From NCBI GenBank assembly GCA_036558005.1, contig DATBGO010000349.1, positions 7,851-71,850 on the forward strand: DNA of 64,000 nt, written 5' to 3'. Source of the stretch: DATBGO01 sp036558005 (GTDB lineage Bacteria; Actinomycetota; Actinomycetes; Streptosporangiales; Streptosporangiaceae). Positions 16,222-25,086 of this stretch are shown piece after piece (the first letter of the stretch is position 1; each line of letters opens with the position of its first letter). The notes under the pieces are model-generated. The model had not been told where the DNA came from and did not search any database. It saw nothing but the letters and a program-made list of their open reading frames with translations. A program made the translations under genes and the position numbers.

Positions 16222-17612
16222 CGGTGCAGGTCCCAGCGCGGCCCGTCGGGGGTGTCCTCGACGACGATGCCGGCCCCGGCCAGCTCGTCCCTGATCCCGT
16301 CGGCCGCCGCGTAGTCCTTGCGGGCGCGCGCGGCCTCACGCTGCCGGAATGACATCTGGACCAGCGCGTCGATCACGCCGCGCAGGTCAGCGTCCGCGCC
16401 CGTGGCGCTCGCCCACGGCTCGGCCAGCGGGTCCAGGCCCAGCACCCACAGCATGGCCCGCACCTCGGCGGCGTGCTTGGCGGCGCCCGCGGTGTCCCCG
16501 GCGGCCAGCGCGCTGTTCCCGTCGGTGACCGCCTCGTGCACCACCGCGAGCGCCTGCGGCACCCCCAGGTCGTCGTCGAGCGCGGCGGTGAACGCGGCGG
16601 GCAGCGCCACGTCCCCGGTCCCGCCGCCGGCTGGCTGCGCGGCCCTGGTCACGAAGCCCTCGATCCGCCGGTAGGCGGCGACGGCCTCGCCCAGCGCCTC
16701 CGGTGAGTACTCGATCTCCGACCGGTAATGCGCCTGGCCGAGGTAGTAGCGCAGCTCGACCGGGCGCACCTGGGTGGTCATCACGTCGACGATCATCGAG
16801 TTGCCCAGCGACTTGCTCATCTTCGCGCCGGCCACGTGCACCAGCCCGTTGTGCATCCAGTACCGGGCGAACCCGTCACCGGCCGCCCTGGACTGGGCCA
16901 GCTCGTTCTCGTGGTGCGGGAAGACCAGGTCGAGCCCGCCGCCGTGGATGTCGAAGGTGCCGCCGAGGTACTTGGTCGACATCGCCGAGCACTCCAGGTG
17001 CCAGCCGGGACGGCCCGGTCCCCACGGCGTCTCCCAGGTGGGCTCGCCGGGCTTGGCGGCCTTCCACAAGGTGAAGTCGCGCGGGTCGCGCTTGCCGCCG
17101 CCGTCGCTGTCGTCGGCCGGCCGCATGTGATCGGGCTTCTGGCCCGACAACTCGCCGTAGGCGGGGTAGGTGCGCACGTCGAAGTAGACGTTCCCGTCGG
17201 CCGGGTAGGCGTGCCCGGCCTCGATCAGCCGCCGCATCAGCGTGATCATCTCGGGCACGTGCCCGGTGGCCCGCGGCTCGACGTCAGGGGGGAGGCAGCC
17301 GAGCGAGTCGTAGGCCCGGATGAAGGCCCGCTGGTTCCGCTCCGCCACCGCCCACCAGGCCGAGCCCTCGGCCTCGGCGTTGCGCAGGATCTTGTCGTCG
17401 ATGTCGGTCACGTTCCTGCAGAACGTGACCTGGTAGCCGCTGGCCCGCAGCCAGCGGGTCAGGATGTCGAAGTTGATGCCGGAGCGGATGTGGCCGATGT
17501 GCGGCGGCGCCTGCACGGTCGCACCGCACAGGTACAGCGACGCCCGCCCCGGTGTCACGGGCGTGAAGTCGCGCACCGAGCGCGCGGCAGTGTCATAGAG
17601 GCGCAGCACCAT
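16218..17612 (-). CDS. cysS: cysteinyl-tRNA synthetase
   Basis: 464 residues, the usual length. The class I HIGH motif is PPHIGHIRSG at about 36-45, preceded by the zinc ligand in LYLCGATVQ; further zinc ligands lie in HLECSAMS and FPHHENE. KMSKS is intact (AKMSKSLGNS). These distinguish it from MshC, which lacks some of these contacts. It charges tRNA-Cys. It leads the cysS-rlmB pair; in Streptomyces ispF would lie just upstream, but here four unrelated genes intervene. Confidence 0.96.
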   Translation of the reverse strand: MVLRLYDTAARSVRDFTPVTPGRASLYLCGATVQAPPHIGHIRSGINFDILTRWLRASGYQVTFCRNVTDIDDKILRNAEAEGSAWWAVAERNQRAFIRAYDSLGCLPPDVEPRATGHVPEMITLMRRLIEAGHAYPADGNVYFDVRTYPAYGELSGQKPDHMRPADDSDGGGKRDPRDFTLWKAAKPGEPTWETPWGPGRPGWHLECSAMSTKYLGGTFDIHGGGLDLVFPHHENELAQSRAAGDGFARYWMHNGLVHVAGAKMSKSLGNSMIVDVMTTQVRPVELRYYLGQAHYRSEIEYSPEALGEAVAAYRRIEGFVTRAAQPAGGGTGDVALPAAFTAALDDDLGVPQALAVVHEAVTDGNSALAAGDTAGAAKHAAEVRAMLWVLGLDPLAEPWASATGADADLRGVIDALVQMSFRQREAARARKDYAAADGIRDELAGAGIVVEDTPDGPRWDLHR

Positions 17613-17643
17613 GATTCAAGGCTAAGGGAAACCGACGCCCGCT

Positions 17644-17661
17644 CGCCGCACGCCTGCGGCG
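17644..17661 (-). terminator. small hairpin between the PPOX-fold gene and cysS
   Basis: CGCCGCA (17644-17650) and TGCGGCG (17655-17661) form a 7-bp stem with a 4-base loop directly after the PPOX gene stop. It may end that transcript or sit in the cysS leader. Confidence 0.35.
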
Positions 17662-17662
17662 G

Positions 17663-18049
17663 CTAGTCGTAGACGACCACGTGATCGGGCGTTACCCGGA
17701 CGATAACCCGCTGCTCGCCCGGCCGGTCGCCGAACGGCTTGCCGGTGTACTTGCGGGACAGCTCCTCGATCAGCCCGGCGCCCGGGTCGTCGGTGAGCGC
17801 CGCGCGGCCGCGTATCTCGGCGTAGGTGTAGGGGTCCGCGGGGTCATAGACCAGCACGCTGGCCCGCGGGTCGCGGGTCAGGTTGGCGTACTTGCGGCGG
17901 CCCTTGATGGTGGAGAACAGCACGTCGTCGCCGTCCGCGCGGACCCAGACCACGCTGGACTGCGGCCTGCCGTCCGGGTCGAGGGTGGCGACGACGGCGT
18001 GGTTGGGCGCGCTGAACAGGGCACGCGCGCGCTCGGGCAGCTGAGCCAT
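17663..18049 (-). CDS. PPOX-class F420/FMN-dependent flavoprotein
   Basis: I start at ATG 18049 (MAQLPERARALF), with GCAGG six bases upstream; an ATG seven codons earlier is possible. The 128 residues form a split-barrel flavin fold: NHAVVATLDPDGRPQSSVVWV, then FSTIKGRRKYANLTRDPRAS, typical of PPOX-class F420-binding enzymes. Members reduce or oxidise small substrates using F420 or FMN; the substrate is unknown. Gene order places it between homogentisate dioxygenase and cysS on the same strand. Confidence 0.88.
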   Translation of the reverse strand: MAQLPERARALFSAPNHAVVATLDPDGRPQSSVVWVRADGDDVLFSTIKGRRKYANLTRDPRASVLVYDPADPYTYAEIRGRAALTDDPGAGLIEELSRKYTGKPFGDRPGEQRVIVRVTPDHVVVYD

Positions 18050-18124
18050 GATGACCTGCTTTCCATCCATTCGGCTTCGAGCATCCTGCCAGCCGCCGGG
18101 CCCGCCGCCGCCGCGAGGGGCTGG

Positions 18125-19312
18125 TCAGCCGCGGCTGCCCCTGGCCCAGCTCCAGGCGTACTCCGGGTCCTCGCAGCGCAGCCCGGCGGGCCCGAGCAGC
18201 AGCGGCCGGAACGTGTCGATCATCACCGCTGTCTCGTCGGTGCTGGCCCGGCCTTCGCCGAGGCCGCGGATCGCCGCCTCCACCGCCCCGGGCTGCGGGC
18301 CGTGGGTGAAGCCGGACGGGTGCAGGGTGATCGAGCCGATGCCCACGCCCGAGCCCCGGCGCGCGGTGTAGTCCCCGGCCACGTAGTACATCAGCTCGTC
18401 GGAGTCCACGTTGTGGTGGTTGTAGGGGATCGGCACCGCGCTTTCGTGGAAGTCGAGCAGCCGCGGGCAGAACGAGCAGATCACGAAGTTCGGGCCCTCG
18501 AATGTCTGGTGGACCGGCGGCGGCGCGTGGGTGCGCTTCACGATGGGCTCGAAGTCACTGATGTTGAACGCATAGGGGTAAAGGCAGCCGTCCCAGCCCA
18601 CCACATCGAACGGGTGGTGGGCATAGGTGAGGCGGGTCAGCCCGTCCCGGTGGCGGACCAGCACGGGCACGTCCTCGCCTTCGGCGAGCAGCGGGCCGTC
18701 CGGTCCGCGCAGGTCACGCTCGCAGTAGGGGGCGTGCTCCAGGAACTGGCCGTACTGTGACAGGTAGCGGCGCGGCGGCCTGATGTGCCCGCGGGCCTCG
18801 ATGACCAGCGCCTGCGCGCCCTGCGGGCCCGGGATCCAGCGGTGGATCGTGCCCCGGGGCACGACCACGTAGTCCCCGGCGGCGGCCTCGATCGTGCCGT
18901 AGACCGACTCGAAGGCGGCCGAGCCCTCCCGCAGGTAGACGGTCTCGTCCCCGGTTGAGTTCCGGTACAGCTCAGACGCGGCGTCGGCGCTGGCCAGGCT
19001 GATCCGCACATCGTCGTTGCCCAGCAGGAACTGCCGGCCGAGCACCAGGTCACCGCCGCCGGGCAGGTCCTGGGTGCGGAAGTGCCGCGGCAGCAGCGGG
19101 TGGTTCGGCGTGGCGGCCGCCAGCGCGGCGTCGTCCGCCGCGCCGTCGCTCTTGACGATCGCGGTCGGCAGGTGGGTGTGGTAGAGCAGCGACGAATCGG
19201 ATACGAAGCCTTCTTCGCCCATCAGTTCTTCGGCGTACAGGCCGCCGTCGGGGCGGTAGAGGCGGGTGTGTCGCTTTCTTGGAATCTCACCGCTCACCCG
19301 GTAATACGGCAT
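18125..19312 (-). CDS. hmgA: homogentisate 1,2-dioxygenase
   Basis: 395 residues with a strong GAGGAGG site before ATG 19312. It is a cupin dioxygenase: iron ligands appear in PYNHHNVDSDELMYYVAGDY (His, Glu) and HPSGFTHGPQPG (His). The family opens the ring of homogentisate in tyrosine/phenylalanine degradation, giving maleylacetoacetate. No other gene of that pathway is in the window, so it stands alone between housekeeping genes. Divergent from the DUF2637 gene with a 118-base shared promoter region. Confidence 0.93.
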   Translation of the reverse strand: MPYYRVSGEIPRKRHTRLYRPDGGLYAEELMGEEGFVSDSSLLYHTHLPTAIVKSDGAADDAALAAATPNHPLLPRHFRTQDLPGGGDLVLGRQFLLGNDDVRISLASADAASELYRNSTGDETVYLREGSAAFESVYGTIEAAAGDYVVVPRGTIHRWIPGPQGAQALVIEARGHIRPPRRYLSQYGQFLEHAPYCERDLRGPDGPLLAEGEDVPVLVRHRDGLTRLTYAHHPFDVVGWDGCLYPYAFNISDFEPIVKRTHAPPPVHQTFEGPNFVICSFCPRLLDFHESAVPIPYNHHNVDSDELMYYVAGDYTARRGSGVGIGSITLHPSGFTHGPQPGAVEAAIRGLGEGRASTDETAVMIDTFRPLLLGPAGLRCEDPEYAWSWARGSRG

Positions 19313-19362
19313 TTCGCCTCCTCTGGCCCGCGCGGCACGGCGTCGCCGACAACTCCCGACTA

Positions 19363-19385
19363 TAGGCTGGCGGCGTTAATAGGCT
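19363..19385 (+). promoter_or_regulatory. two TAGGCT -10-like hexamers upstream of the DUF2637 gene
   Basis: TAGGCT occurs at 19363-19368 and 19380-19385, both fitting TANNNT, each followed by CTG-type sequence. AGGAAGGACGACC follows closer to the start at 19431. One or both may drive the DUF2637 gene; the 17-base separation also resembles a repeated binding site. Confidence 0.35.
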
Positions 19386-19430
19386 GACGAGGCAAAGCGT
19401 CAGCGTCGTGCAGGAAGGACGACCGGCCCG

Positions 19431-21038
19431 ATGAGCGGACACACCCCGGCCGCCGATTACGCCCACGCCGACAGCCACCGCGCCTTGCGGGCCCTAGCTC
19501 TCGTCGCGGTCGTCATCGGCGTGCTCGCGCTGGCCGCGGCCGCGTTCGTGCTGTCGTATTCCGGCATTCACGCGCTGGCGCTGACCGCCGGGGTGTCAAC
19601 CTCGCTCGCCAGGGTTTACCCGGGGATCCTCGACGCGATGCTGGTCATCGCGTGCGCGGCGGTGCTGTCGCTGCGCGGCGCCGGGGCGGTGGCCCGGCTG
19701 TACGCGTGGCTGTCGATGCTGGTGCTGCTGGCCGCGGGGGCCGCGGCGGGCGCTGTGCACGCGACCGGCACCAGGCTCCCGCACCGCCCCGCCGCCGCTG
19801 CGGCGGCGATCATTCCCTGGGTGCTGGTGCTGATCGGATTCGGGCTGCTGATGGCCATGCTGCGGCATGCCAGGCAGCGGCGGCTCGGCGGACAGCAGGA
19901 CACCGCCAGGCCGGGCCGCCGCGGCCAGACCGCCAGCCCGCCCGAGCAGCGGACCGGGATTCATGACCTGCTCAGGCCGGCCGGGCAGGCCCCGCCGCCG
20001 GAGCCGGGCACGGCTGCGCAGGTCCAGCTGATCCCGAGGACGCAGGCTCAGTTCGCGCCGCCCCCGACCGCCCGGCAAGCTGCCACGATCCCGAATGCTG
20101 TCCCCGCATCGGCCCCCGCCCCGCCAGTTCCCGCACCGTCAGCCTCCGGGCCGTCAGCCTCCGGGCCGTCAGCCTCCGGGCCGTCCGTGTCCGGGCCTGC
20201 CGTGTCCGCACCGCCGGTCACTTCACCCGGGCCAGCGGTGCCCCCGCGCGAGCCAGTGGAGCCTCAGCCAGCCCTGGAGTGGGCGGACGCGGCCGACGCT
20301 GACCTATCGGACGCTGACCCGGCGGACGCGGCTGACGCTGACCTCGCCGATGCTGACCCGGTCGACGCTGACCTATCGGACGCTGACCCCGCCGATGCTG
20401 ACCCGGTCGACCGTGCTTCAGCAGGCGCTTACCGAGCGGGCGCTGGACCGGCGGACGCGGGCGGCGCTGACGAGGCACAGCTGGCCATCGGCAACGACGC
20501 CGGCCTGGACGACCCGACCAGCGACGAGGCCAGCCCTGCTGAGGATCATGACGACCCCTGGCTGACCGGGGAGCCGCGAGAGCGGGTCGCGAGCCCCGGC
20601 TACCCGGCGCACGGCCTCAGCCCCGCTCCGGTCCCCGGCTTCGTCGCCGGCCGGACGCCGGCCGGGCCAGCCGGTCATGACGCGGTCGTCGCTGACGCGA
20701 CCGCCGCCCCCGGCGAGGCGGTCGGCCAGCCCGAGGATGGATCAGCCGCGGCCAGAGCCGCCCGGGCGGTCCAGGACACCCGCGACCCCGCCGACACCGA
20801 GCCCAGCGACCGCCTCAGCGACCGCAAGCCCGCCGACGACAAGCCCAGCGACCGCAAGCCCGCCGACGGTAAGTCCAGCGACCGCAAGTCCAGCGACAGC
20901 GTCCAAGACGACGGCAAGCACGGCGACCGCGACCAGGGCGACAGCAAGCCCGGCGAGAGCGAGCCCAGCCCGGCCAGTGCCGCGCCACCGCAATTCAACC
21001 GGCTGTGGAGTTCGCCGACTCCGCCGGAAGAGGATTAG
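19431..21038 (+). CDS. DUF2637 membrane protein with long low-complexity acidic/repeat tail
   Basis: Of 535 residues, about 18-145 form four membrane helices with the DUF2637 pattern SYSGIHALALTAGVSTSLARVYPGILDAMLVIAC. The rest is disordered and repetitive: SGPSA repeats near residues 238-255, an Asp-Ala block (repeats of DADLSDADPA) at about 283-325, and a charged SDRKPADDKP-type block near 463-490. DUF2637 proteins are often linked to actinobacterial plasmid transfer or conjugative elements, though chromosomal copies are common. The repeat blocks are DNA-level tandem repeats and may vary in copy number. Function unknown. Confidence 0.8.
   Translation: MSGHTPAADYAHADSHRALRALALVAVVIGVLALAAAAFVLSYSGIHALALTAGVSTSLARVYPGILDAMLVIACAAVLSLRGAGAVARLYAWLSMLVLLAAGAAAGAVHATGTRLPHRPAAAAAAIIPWVLVLIGFGLLMAMLRHARQRRLGGQQDTARPGRRGQTASPPEQRTGIHDLLRPAGQAPPPEPGTAAQVQLIPRTQAQFAPPPTARQAATIPNAVPASAPAPPVPAPSASGPSASGPSASGPSVSGPAVSAPPVTSPGPAVPPREPVEPQPALEWADAADADLSDADPADAADADLADADPVDADLSDADPADADPVDRASAGAYRAGAGPADAGGADEAQLAIGNDAGLDDPTSDEASPAEDHDDPWLTGEPRERVASPGYPAHGLSPAPVPGFVAGRTPAGPAGHDAVVADATAAPGEAVGQPEDGSAAARAARAVQDTRDPADTEPSDRLSDRKPADDKPSDRKPADGKSSDRKSSDSVQDDGKHGDRDQGDSKPGESEPSPASAAPPQFNRLWSSPTPPEED
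20288..20410 (+). repeat. degenerate tandem repeat coding for Asp-Ala-Asp units
   Basis: Units built on GACGCTGACC recur through the DUF2637 gene, encoding DADLSDADPADAADADL-type sequence. A second repeated block (GACCGCAAGCCC-like units) lies at about 20818-20900, and TCAGCCTCCGGGCCG units near 20147-20185. Confidence 0.7.
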
Positions 21039-21058
21039 CAACCCGGAAGAGGATTAGC
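21024..21058 (+). repeat. 16-bp direct repeat spanning the DUF2637 stop codon
   Basis: CCGGAAGAGGATTAGC occurs at 21024-21039 and again at 21043-21058, so the last codons and stop are duplicated. Probably slippage; the 197-base gap to the methyltransferase end holds no other clear feature beyond scattered GGATTGG-like words. Confidence 0.6.
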
Positions 21059-21235
21059 GGTATGGCAGCGGATTGACCGCACCCGGGCTGCGCTGCTCTC
21101 CTGATTGGCACCACCCCGGGATCGGCTTCGCCATGGATTGGCTGCCCGGATTAACCGGCACCGCGGATCGGCGCGGCGCCGGGCAGGCCGCGACCGGATT
21201 GCCCGCCAGGGAGGGCTACGCCGGGCATTGGCGGC

Positions 21236-22030
21236 CTATCCGCAGACCAGGCAGCCGCTGTGGGTCCGGATCCGGAATACATCATGCTCCCCGGTACCGG
21301 CCAGGCGGCCCACGGCCGTGGCGAGCGCCGCCGGGTCGGGCAGATCCTGGGTGATGGCCATACTGCGGACATAGGCCTCGATTGGCTGCGGCCCAGGGAT
21401 GACCAACTCGCCGGTGAAATCGTGCCGCGTTACCGAGGTGAACTCGCCGGACAGCAGGCTTTCGCCGGAGCGCAGGTCCAGTCGTTCCCGCAACGGCGCC
21501 TCGCCCGCGGTGCCGCCGAGAACGGCGGTGATGAGGTCACGCAGCTCACGCAGATGATCCTCGCCATTGAGCACCACCAGGACCCGCCCGCCCGGGTGCG
21601 TGACCCGGCGCAGTTCCCGCACCGCCGCCATCGGTTCAGGCACGTGATAGAGCATGTGCATGGCCAGGGTCAGGCCGCAGGCGTCATCGCGCAGCGGCAG
21701 GGCGGCAGCGTCCCCGGCGGCCAGTCCCGGCCCCGGTGCGCGGTCACGGGCGGCGCGCAGCATGCCCGCGGACAGGTCCACGCCCACCACCCGGCCCGGG
21801 TGGCCGCGGCGGGCTAGCTCAGCCAGGTATGCGCCGTTGCCGCAGCCGACATCGGCGACGGTCTCGGCGCCGTCCAGGCCGGCCAGCCCCAGCACCAGCG
21901 ACGGCAGGTCCTGCCGCGGGCGCTGGTAGGCGTAGATGGCCTGCCGGGCTGCCAGGTTGGCGTCCGTGCGGTACTGGACGTCCTGCAGCTGGGACCGGCC
22001 GGTCCACAGCCGGGCGTCGTCGCGGGTCAT
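21236..22030 (-). CDS. class I SAM-dependent methyltransferase
   Basis: 264 residues from ATG 22030 (MTRDDARLW); a GTG three codons earlier is possible and neither has a strong ribosome-binding site. SAM motif I is ADVGCGNGAYLAEL, motif II GVDLSAGML, then DAAALPLRDDACGL and the Methyltransf_11 HMLYHVPEPMAAVRELRRVTHPGG. Small-molecule substrate, unknown. It lies downstream of ispF on the same strand, 52 bases apart. Confidence 0.85.
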   Translation of the reverse strand: MTRDDARLWTGRSQLQDVQYRTDANLAARQAIYAYQRPRQDLPSLVLGLAGLDGAETVADVGCGNGAYLAELARRGHPGRVVGVDLSAGMLRAARDRAPGPGLAAGDAAALPLRDDACGLTLAMHMLYHVPEPMAAVRELRRVTHPGGRVLVVLNGEDHLRELRDLITAVLGGTAGEAPLRERLDLRSGESLLSGEFTSVTRHDFTGELVIPGPQPIEAYVRSMAITQDLPDPAALATAVGRLAGTGEHDVFRIRTHSGCLVCG

Positions 22031-22082
22031 CGGCCGCACCGTAGCGGGTCGTCGGCGGGCACCGTAGCGGCCGGCCGCGGAT

Positions 22083-22577
22083 CTACCCGGCGGACCGGGC
22101 GATCAGCAGCGCGGTCGCGATCGCGGCGATGCCCTCGCCGCGGCCGGTGAGGCCGAGGCCGTCGGTGGTGGTACCGGACAGGCTCACCGCCGCGCCGCCG
22201 AGGGCCGCTGACAGCGCCCGCTGCGCCTCGTCCCGGCGGCTGGCGATCTTGGGCCGGTTGCCGATGACCTGGACCGCGATGTTGCCGACGTCGAACCCGG
22301 CGGCGGCGACCAGCCGGGCCGTCTCGCCGAGCAGCAGGACGCTGCGCGCGCCCGCCCACTCCGGCCGCGAGGTGCCGAAATGGTGCCCAAGGTCACCGAG
22401 CCCGGCGGCGGACAGCAGCGCGTCACATACCGCATGGGAGGCGACGTCCCCGTCGGAATGGCCGGCCAGGCCCGGCTCACCCGGCCAGAGCAAGCCAGCC
22501 AGGTACAGCGGCTTGCCCTCCTCGAATGGGTGCACATCCGTGCCGACGCCCACCCGAGGCGCATTGCTAGCCGTCAT
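22083..22577 (-). CDS. ispF: 2-C-methyl-D-erythritol 2,4-cyclodiphosphate synthase
   Basis: 164 residues from ATG 22577, the usual family length; an upstream GTG would add 17 Pro-rich residues. Zinc ligands lie in GVGTDVHPF (Asp, His) and in HSDGDVASHA; the late motif GLGLTGRGEGIAAIA is intact. It cyclises CDP-methylerythritol phosphate in the MEP isoprenoid pathway. It follows carD on the same strand after 81 bases. In Streptomyces ispD sits between these genes; here it is missing. Confidence 0.95.
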   Translation of the reverse strand: MTASNAPRVGVGTDVHPFEEGKPLYLAGLLWPGEPGLAGHSDGDVASHAVCDALLSAAGLGDLGHHFGTSRPEWAGARSVLLLGETARLVAAAGFDVGNIAVQVIGNRPKIASRRDEAQRALSAALGGAAVSLSGTTTDGLGLTGRGEGIAAIATALLIARSAG

Positions 22578-22658
22578 CGGGGCGGGTAATCCAGCGGGCG
22601 GTCCGGGCAGCGGAAACTGCCCGGACACGGGTAGCGGGCCGGATCGCTGACCGCGGGG

Positions 22659-23141
22659 TCAGGAAGCGAGAATCTCGTCGAGCAGGGCCTCAGCCTTGTC
22701 CTCATTTGTCTTCTCGGCCAGCGCGAGCTCGCTGACGAGAATCTGCCTCGCCTTGGCGAGCATCCGCTTCTCGCCGGCCGACAGGCCGCGCTCCTTGTCC
22801 CTGCGCCACAGATCGCGGACGACCTCGGCGACCTTATTGACGTCGCCGGACGCGAGCTTCTCCAGGTTGGCCTTGTACCGCCGGGACCAGTTGGTCGGCT
22901 CCTCGGTGTACGGGGCGCGCAGCACCTCGAAAACGCGCTCAAGCCCTTCCTGCCCGACCACGTCCCGCACGCCCACAAGCTCGGCATTGTCCGCGGGGAC
23001 ACGCACAGTCAGGTCGCCCTTGTCGACCTTCAGCACGAGGTAGGTTCTATCCTCACCCTTGATCGAACGGGTCTCGATCTCTTCGATCCGAGCAGCCCCA
23101 TGGTGGGGGTAGACGACTGTGTCGCCGACCTTGAAAGACAT
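22659..23141 (-). CDS. carD: CarD-family RNA polymerase-binding transcription factor
   Basis: 160 residues. N-terminal RNAP-interacting Tudor-like domain MSFKVGDTVVYPHHGAARIEEIE, then a helical DNA-binding half with the conserved Trp region YTEEPTNWSRRYKANLEKLASGD. CarD stabilises open promoter complexes, including rRNA promoters, and is essential in mycobacteria. It carries its own promoter: TAAGAT on the minus strand at 23169-23174. Confidence 0.96.
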   Translation of the reverse strand: MSFKVGDTVVYPHHGAARIEEIETRSIKGEDRTYLVLKVDKGDLTVRVPADNAELVGVRDVVGQEGLERVFEVLRAPYTEEPTNWSRRYKANLEKLASGDVNKVAEVVRDLWRRDKERGLSAGEKRMLAKARQILVSELALAEKTNEDKAEALLDEILAS

Positions 23142-23168
23142 GTGGCAAGTACCCCTTCCGCTGAAGCT

Positions 23169-23174
23169 ATCTTA
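23169..23174 (-). promoter_or_regulatory. -10 element (TAAGAT) for carD
   Basis: TAAGAT on the minus strand lies 27 bases before the carD ATG, predicting a leader of about 20 bases that includes GGAAGGGG. No convincing -35 is visible at 16-18 bp. Confidence 0.45.
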
Positions 23175-23430
23175 CCACGCCGCACTTGGGCGATTAGCCG
23201 TCCTTGATAGCAAACATGCAGGTCAATGGCCCGATTCAAGATCCGTGAAATTGCTCGGGGCGGGTAGCGCGGGCGCGCCGCCCGGCGCCGCCGCCAGCCG
23301 CGGTTACTGTCCGGTTACGTCCGGTTCGTCCTGGCTGTTCGCCGGTCCCGGGTCCCCGCGCTGTTACGCCAGCCCGGCCGGGGGCTCATACTGAAATAGA
23401 CGTGGCCGCTCAGGGCGGAGAGGGGCGCGG

Positions 23431-24309
23431 GTGAACGTTGGCGGCGAACCGGAACGGGACGACTTCGGCCTGCCTCCGGTGGACATCGAGATTCCCGACG
23501 ATGCCCGGGAACTCGACCGTGACGTGCAGGCATACCACCGTCAGCTGCGCGCGCAGCGGCGGCGGACCCGGCTGCGCAGGCTCTGCGGCCCGCTGGCCAG
23601 GGACGGGATGGTGCTGCCGCTGCTGGCCGGGTGCCTGGTGCTCGCGCTGGTCTCAGGGACGCTGCTGACGCTGTTCTCGGCGGGCCAGGCGGGCGTCCCC
23701 GGCCTGCCCAAGCGGCTGGCCGCCAGCCCGGCCACCGGGCGGCCCAAGACCGGGCCTGCTGGCGCGGCGGCTGCCACCCAGGCTTCCGGCGGCAAGCTGC
23801 CCGCCGGGATCTCCGCGCCGCCGACCCCGGCGCCCGGGCACCCGGGTGCGGGCAGCCAGCCCGGCGCCAACCCGGCGGCCGGGCCGGCGCCGGTGGTGGG
23901 CCAGATCGGCGGGCCGCTGCCGGATGGCACGCTGCTCGTGGCCGGCCAGCCGACCCGGCTGCGGCTGCTCCCGCCAGCGGTGTTCGCGCTGGTCCCGGCG
24001 GGCTGCGAGTGCGCGCAGGCGGTACACCAGCTGGCCGGGCAGGCGGCCAGCGCGCACGTCGCGCTGTACCTGGTCGGGTCGGGCACCGGGGCGGCCCAGG
24101 TTGGCCAGCTGGCGGGCGCCGCCGCGCTGCGTACCGCCCAGGTGGCGGAGGACAGCGGCAGCGTCCTGCGCCGCACCTACCGGCCGTCCGGGCTCACCGC
24201 GATACTCGTGCACGGCGACGGCTCGGTCGCCGAGATATCCCCGCGACTGCTGCCCGGCCTGCGGCTATCGGACCAGTTCCGGCAGCTCACACCCGTCCCG
24301 CAGCGCTAG
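23431..24309 (+). CDS. single-pass membrane protein of unknown function
   Basis: 292 residues from GTG 23431 behind GGAGAGG. A charged cytoplasmic start (residues 1-52), one helix at about 58-82 (MVLPLLAGCLVLALVSGTLLTLF), a Pro/Ala/Gly-rich linker, then an extracytoplasmic domain (about 165-290). That domain holds VPAGCECAQAVHQLAG, a Cys-x-Cys that could bind metal or form a redox pair, and ends with AILVHGDGSVAEI. A thioredoxin-like fold is conceivable but not shown. It precedes a lipoprotein on the same strand. Confidence 0.65.
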   Translation: MNVGGEPERDDFGLPPVDIEIPDDARELDRDVQAYHRQLRAQRRRTRLRRLCGPLARDGMVLPLLAGCLVLALVSGTLLTLFSAGQAGVPGLPKRLAASPATGRPKTGPAGAAAATQASGGKLPAGISAPPTPAPGHPGAGSQPGANPAAGPAPVVGQIGGPLPDGTLLVAGQPTRLRLLPPAVFALVPAGCECAQAVHQLAGQAASAHVALYLVGSGTGAAQVGQLAGAAALRTAQVAEDSGSVLRRTYRPSGLTAILVHGDGSVAEISPRLLPGLRLSDQFRQLTPVPQR

Positions 24310-24435
24310 CCGCGGCGCGGCGCGCCGGGCCGGGCCGGGCCGTTGCCGCGGGCCGGCGCTCACCGCGATCACGGCGACGGCTACGCTGTGCCGCGTTCCC
24401 AGTGCTTGCCAGTACGAAGACGAGGAGAGCACGCC

Positions 24436-25086
24436 GTGATCTGGAGCAGCCACGGGGCGGGGCGGTCGCGCCGCCTGATCGTCGTCGCGGTCGCCGCGCT
24501 GATCCCGCTGCTCGCCGGGTGCGAGGCCGGCAACAACGCGCCGACTAGCGAATGGCATCAGCCAACCGAGGGCGCGTCCACGGTGGTCGGCGACATCGCC
24601 GTCAGGAACGTGTTCGTCCTGGGCCCGGCCATCGGCGGGCAGATCCCGGCCGGCCAGCAGGCGAGCCTGTTCTTCGCCATCGTCAACACCGGCACGCCCG
24701 ACCGGCTGGTCGGCATCTCCGCCCCGGGCGCCGCCACGTCGGTCACGCTGCCGTCCGCCCCCATCAGCCTGGCCACCAACAAGGCCATCCTGCTCACCGG
24801 GCCGGCTCCGCAGGCCGTCCTCAGCGGGCTGACCCGGCCGCTGGCCGGCGGGGGCTTCGTGCGCCTGGTGATGACGTTCCAGAACGCGGGCAGCGTGCGG
24901 CTGCTGGTGCCGGTGGTGCCGAGAGCCAGGTACTTCGCCACGATGGCGCCCCCGCCCAGCCCGTCACCGTCACCGTCGCCGTCATCTGGCCGTCACCAGA
25001 GCCCGGGCGCGAGCCCGTCGCCTGGCGGCACCGCGAGCCCGGGCACCAGCACGACGCCGGCCCCGGTGCCGACCAGCACGCCCTGA
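24436..25086 (+). CDS. lipoprotein resembling PCu(A)C copper chaperones
   Basis: 216 residues from GTG 24436 with GAGGAG seven bases upstream. The signal ends in a lipobox, IPLLAGC, so Cys is the likely acylated first residue. The mature domain (about 45-175: GDIAVRNVFVL ... IPAGQQASLFFAIVNTG ... FVRLVMTFQNAG) matches the beta-sandwich of DUF461/PCu(A)C-type proteins, but the usual His/Met copper ligands are not obvious. The C-terminus is a Pro/Ser/Thr-rich tail. Likely surface-anchored; copper binding is doubtful. Confidence 0.7.
   Translation: MIWSSHGAGRSRRLIVVAVAALIPLLAGCEAGNNAPTSEWHQPTEGASTVVGDIAVRNVFVLGPAIGGQIPAGQQASLFFAIVNTGTPDRLVGISAPGAATSVTLPSAPISLATNKAILLTGPAPQAVLSGLTRPLAGGGFVRLVMTFQNAGSVRLLVPVVPRARYFATMAPPPSPSPSPSPSSGRHQSPGASPSPGGTASPGTSTTPAPVPTSTP

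Noticed and set aside
20288..20410. Repeat block as a CRISPR array
   Set aside because: Units are short, degenerate, in frame within a gene, and have no unique spacers.
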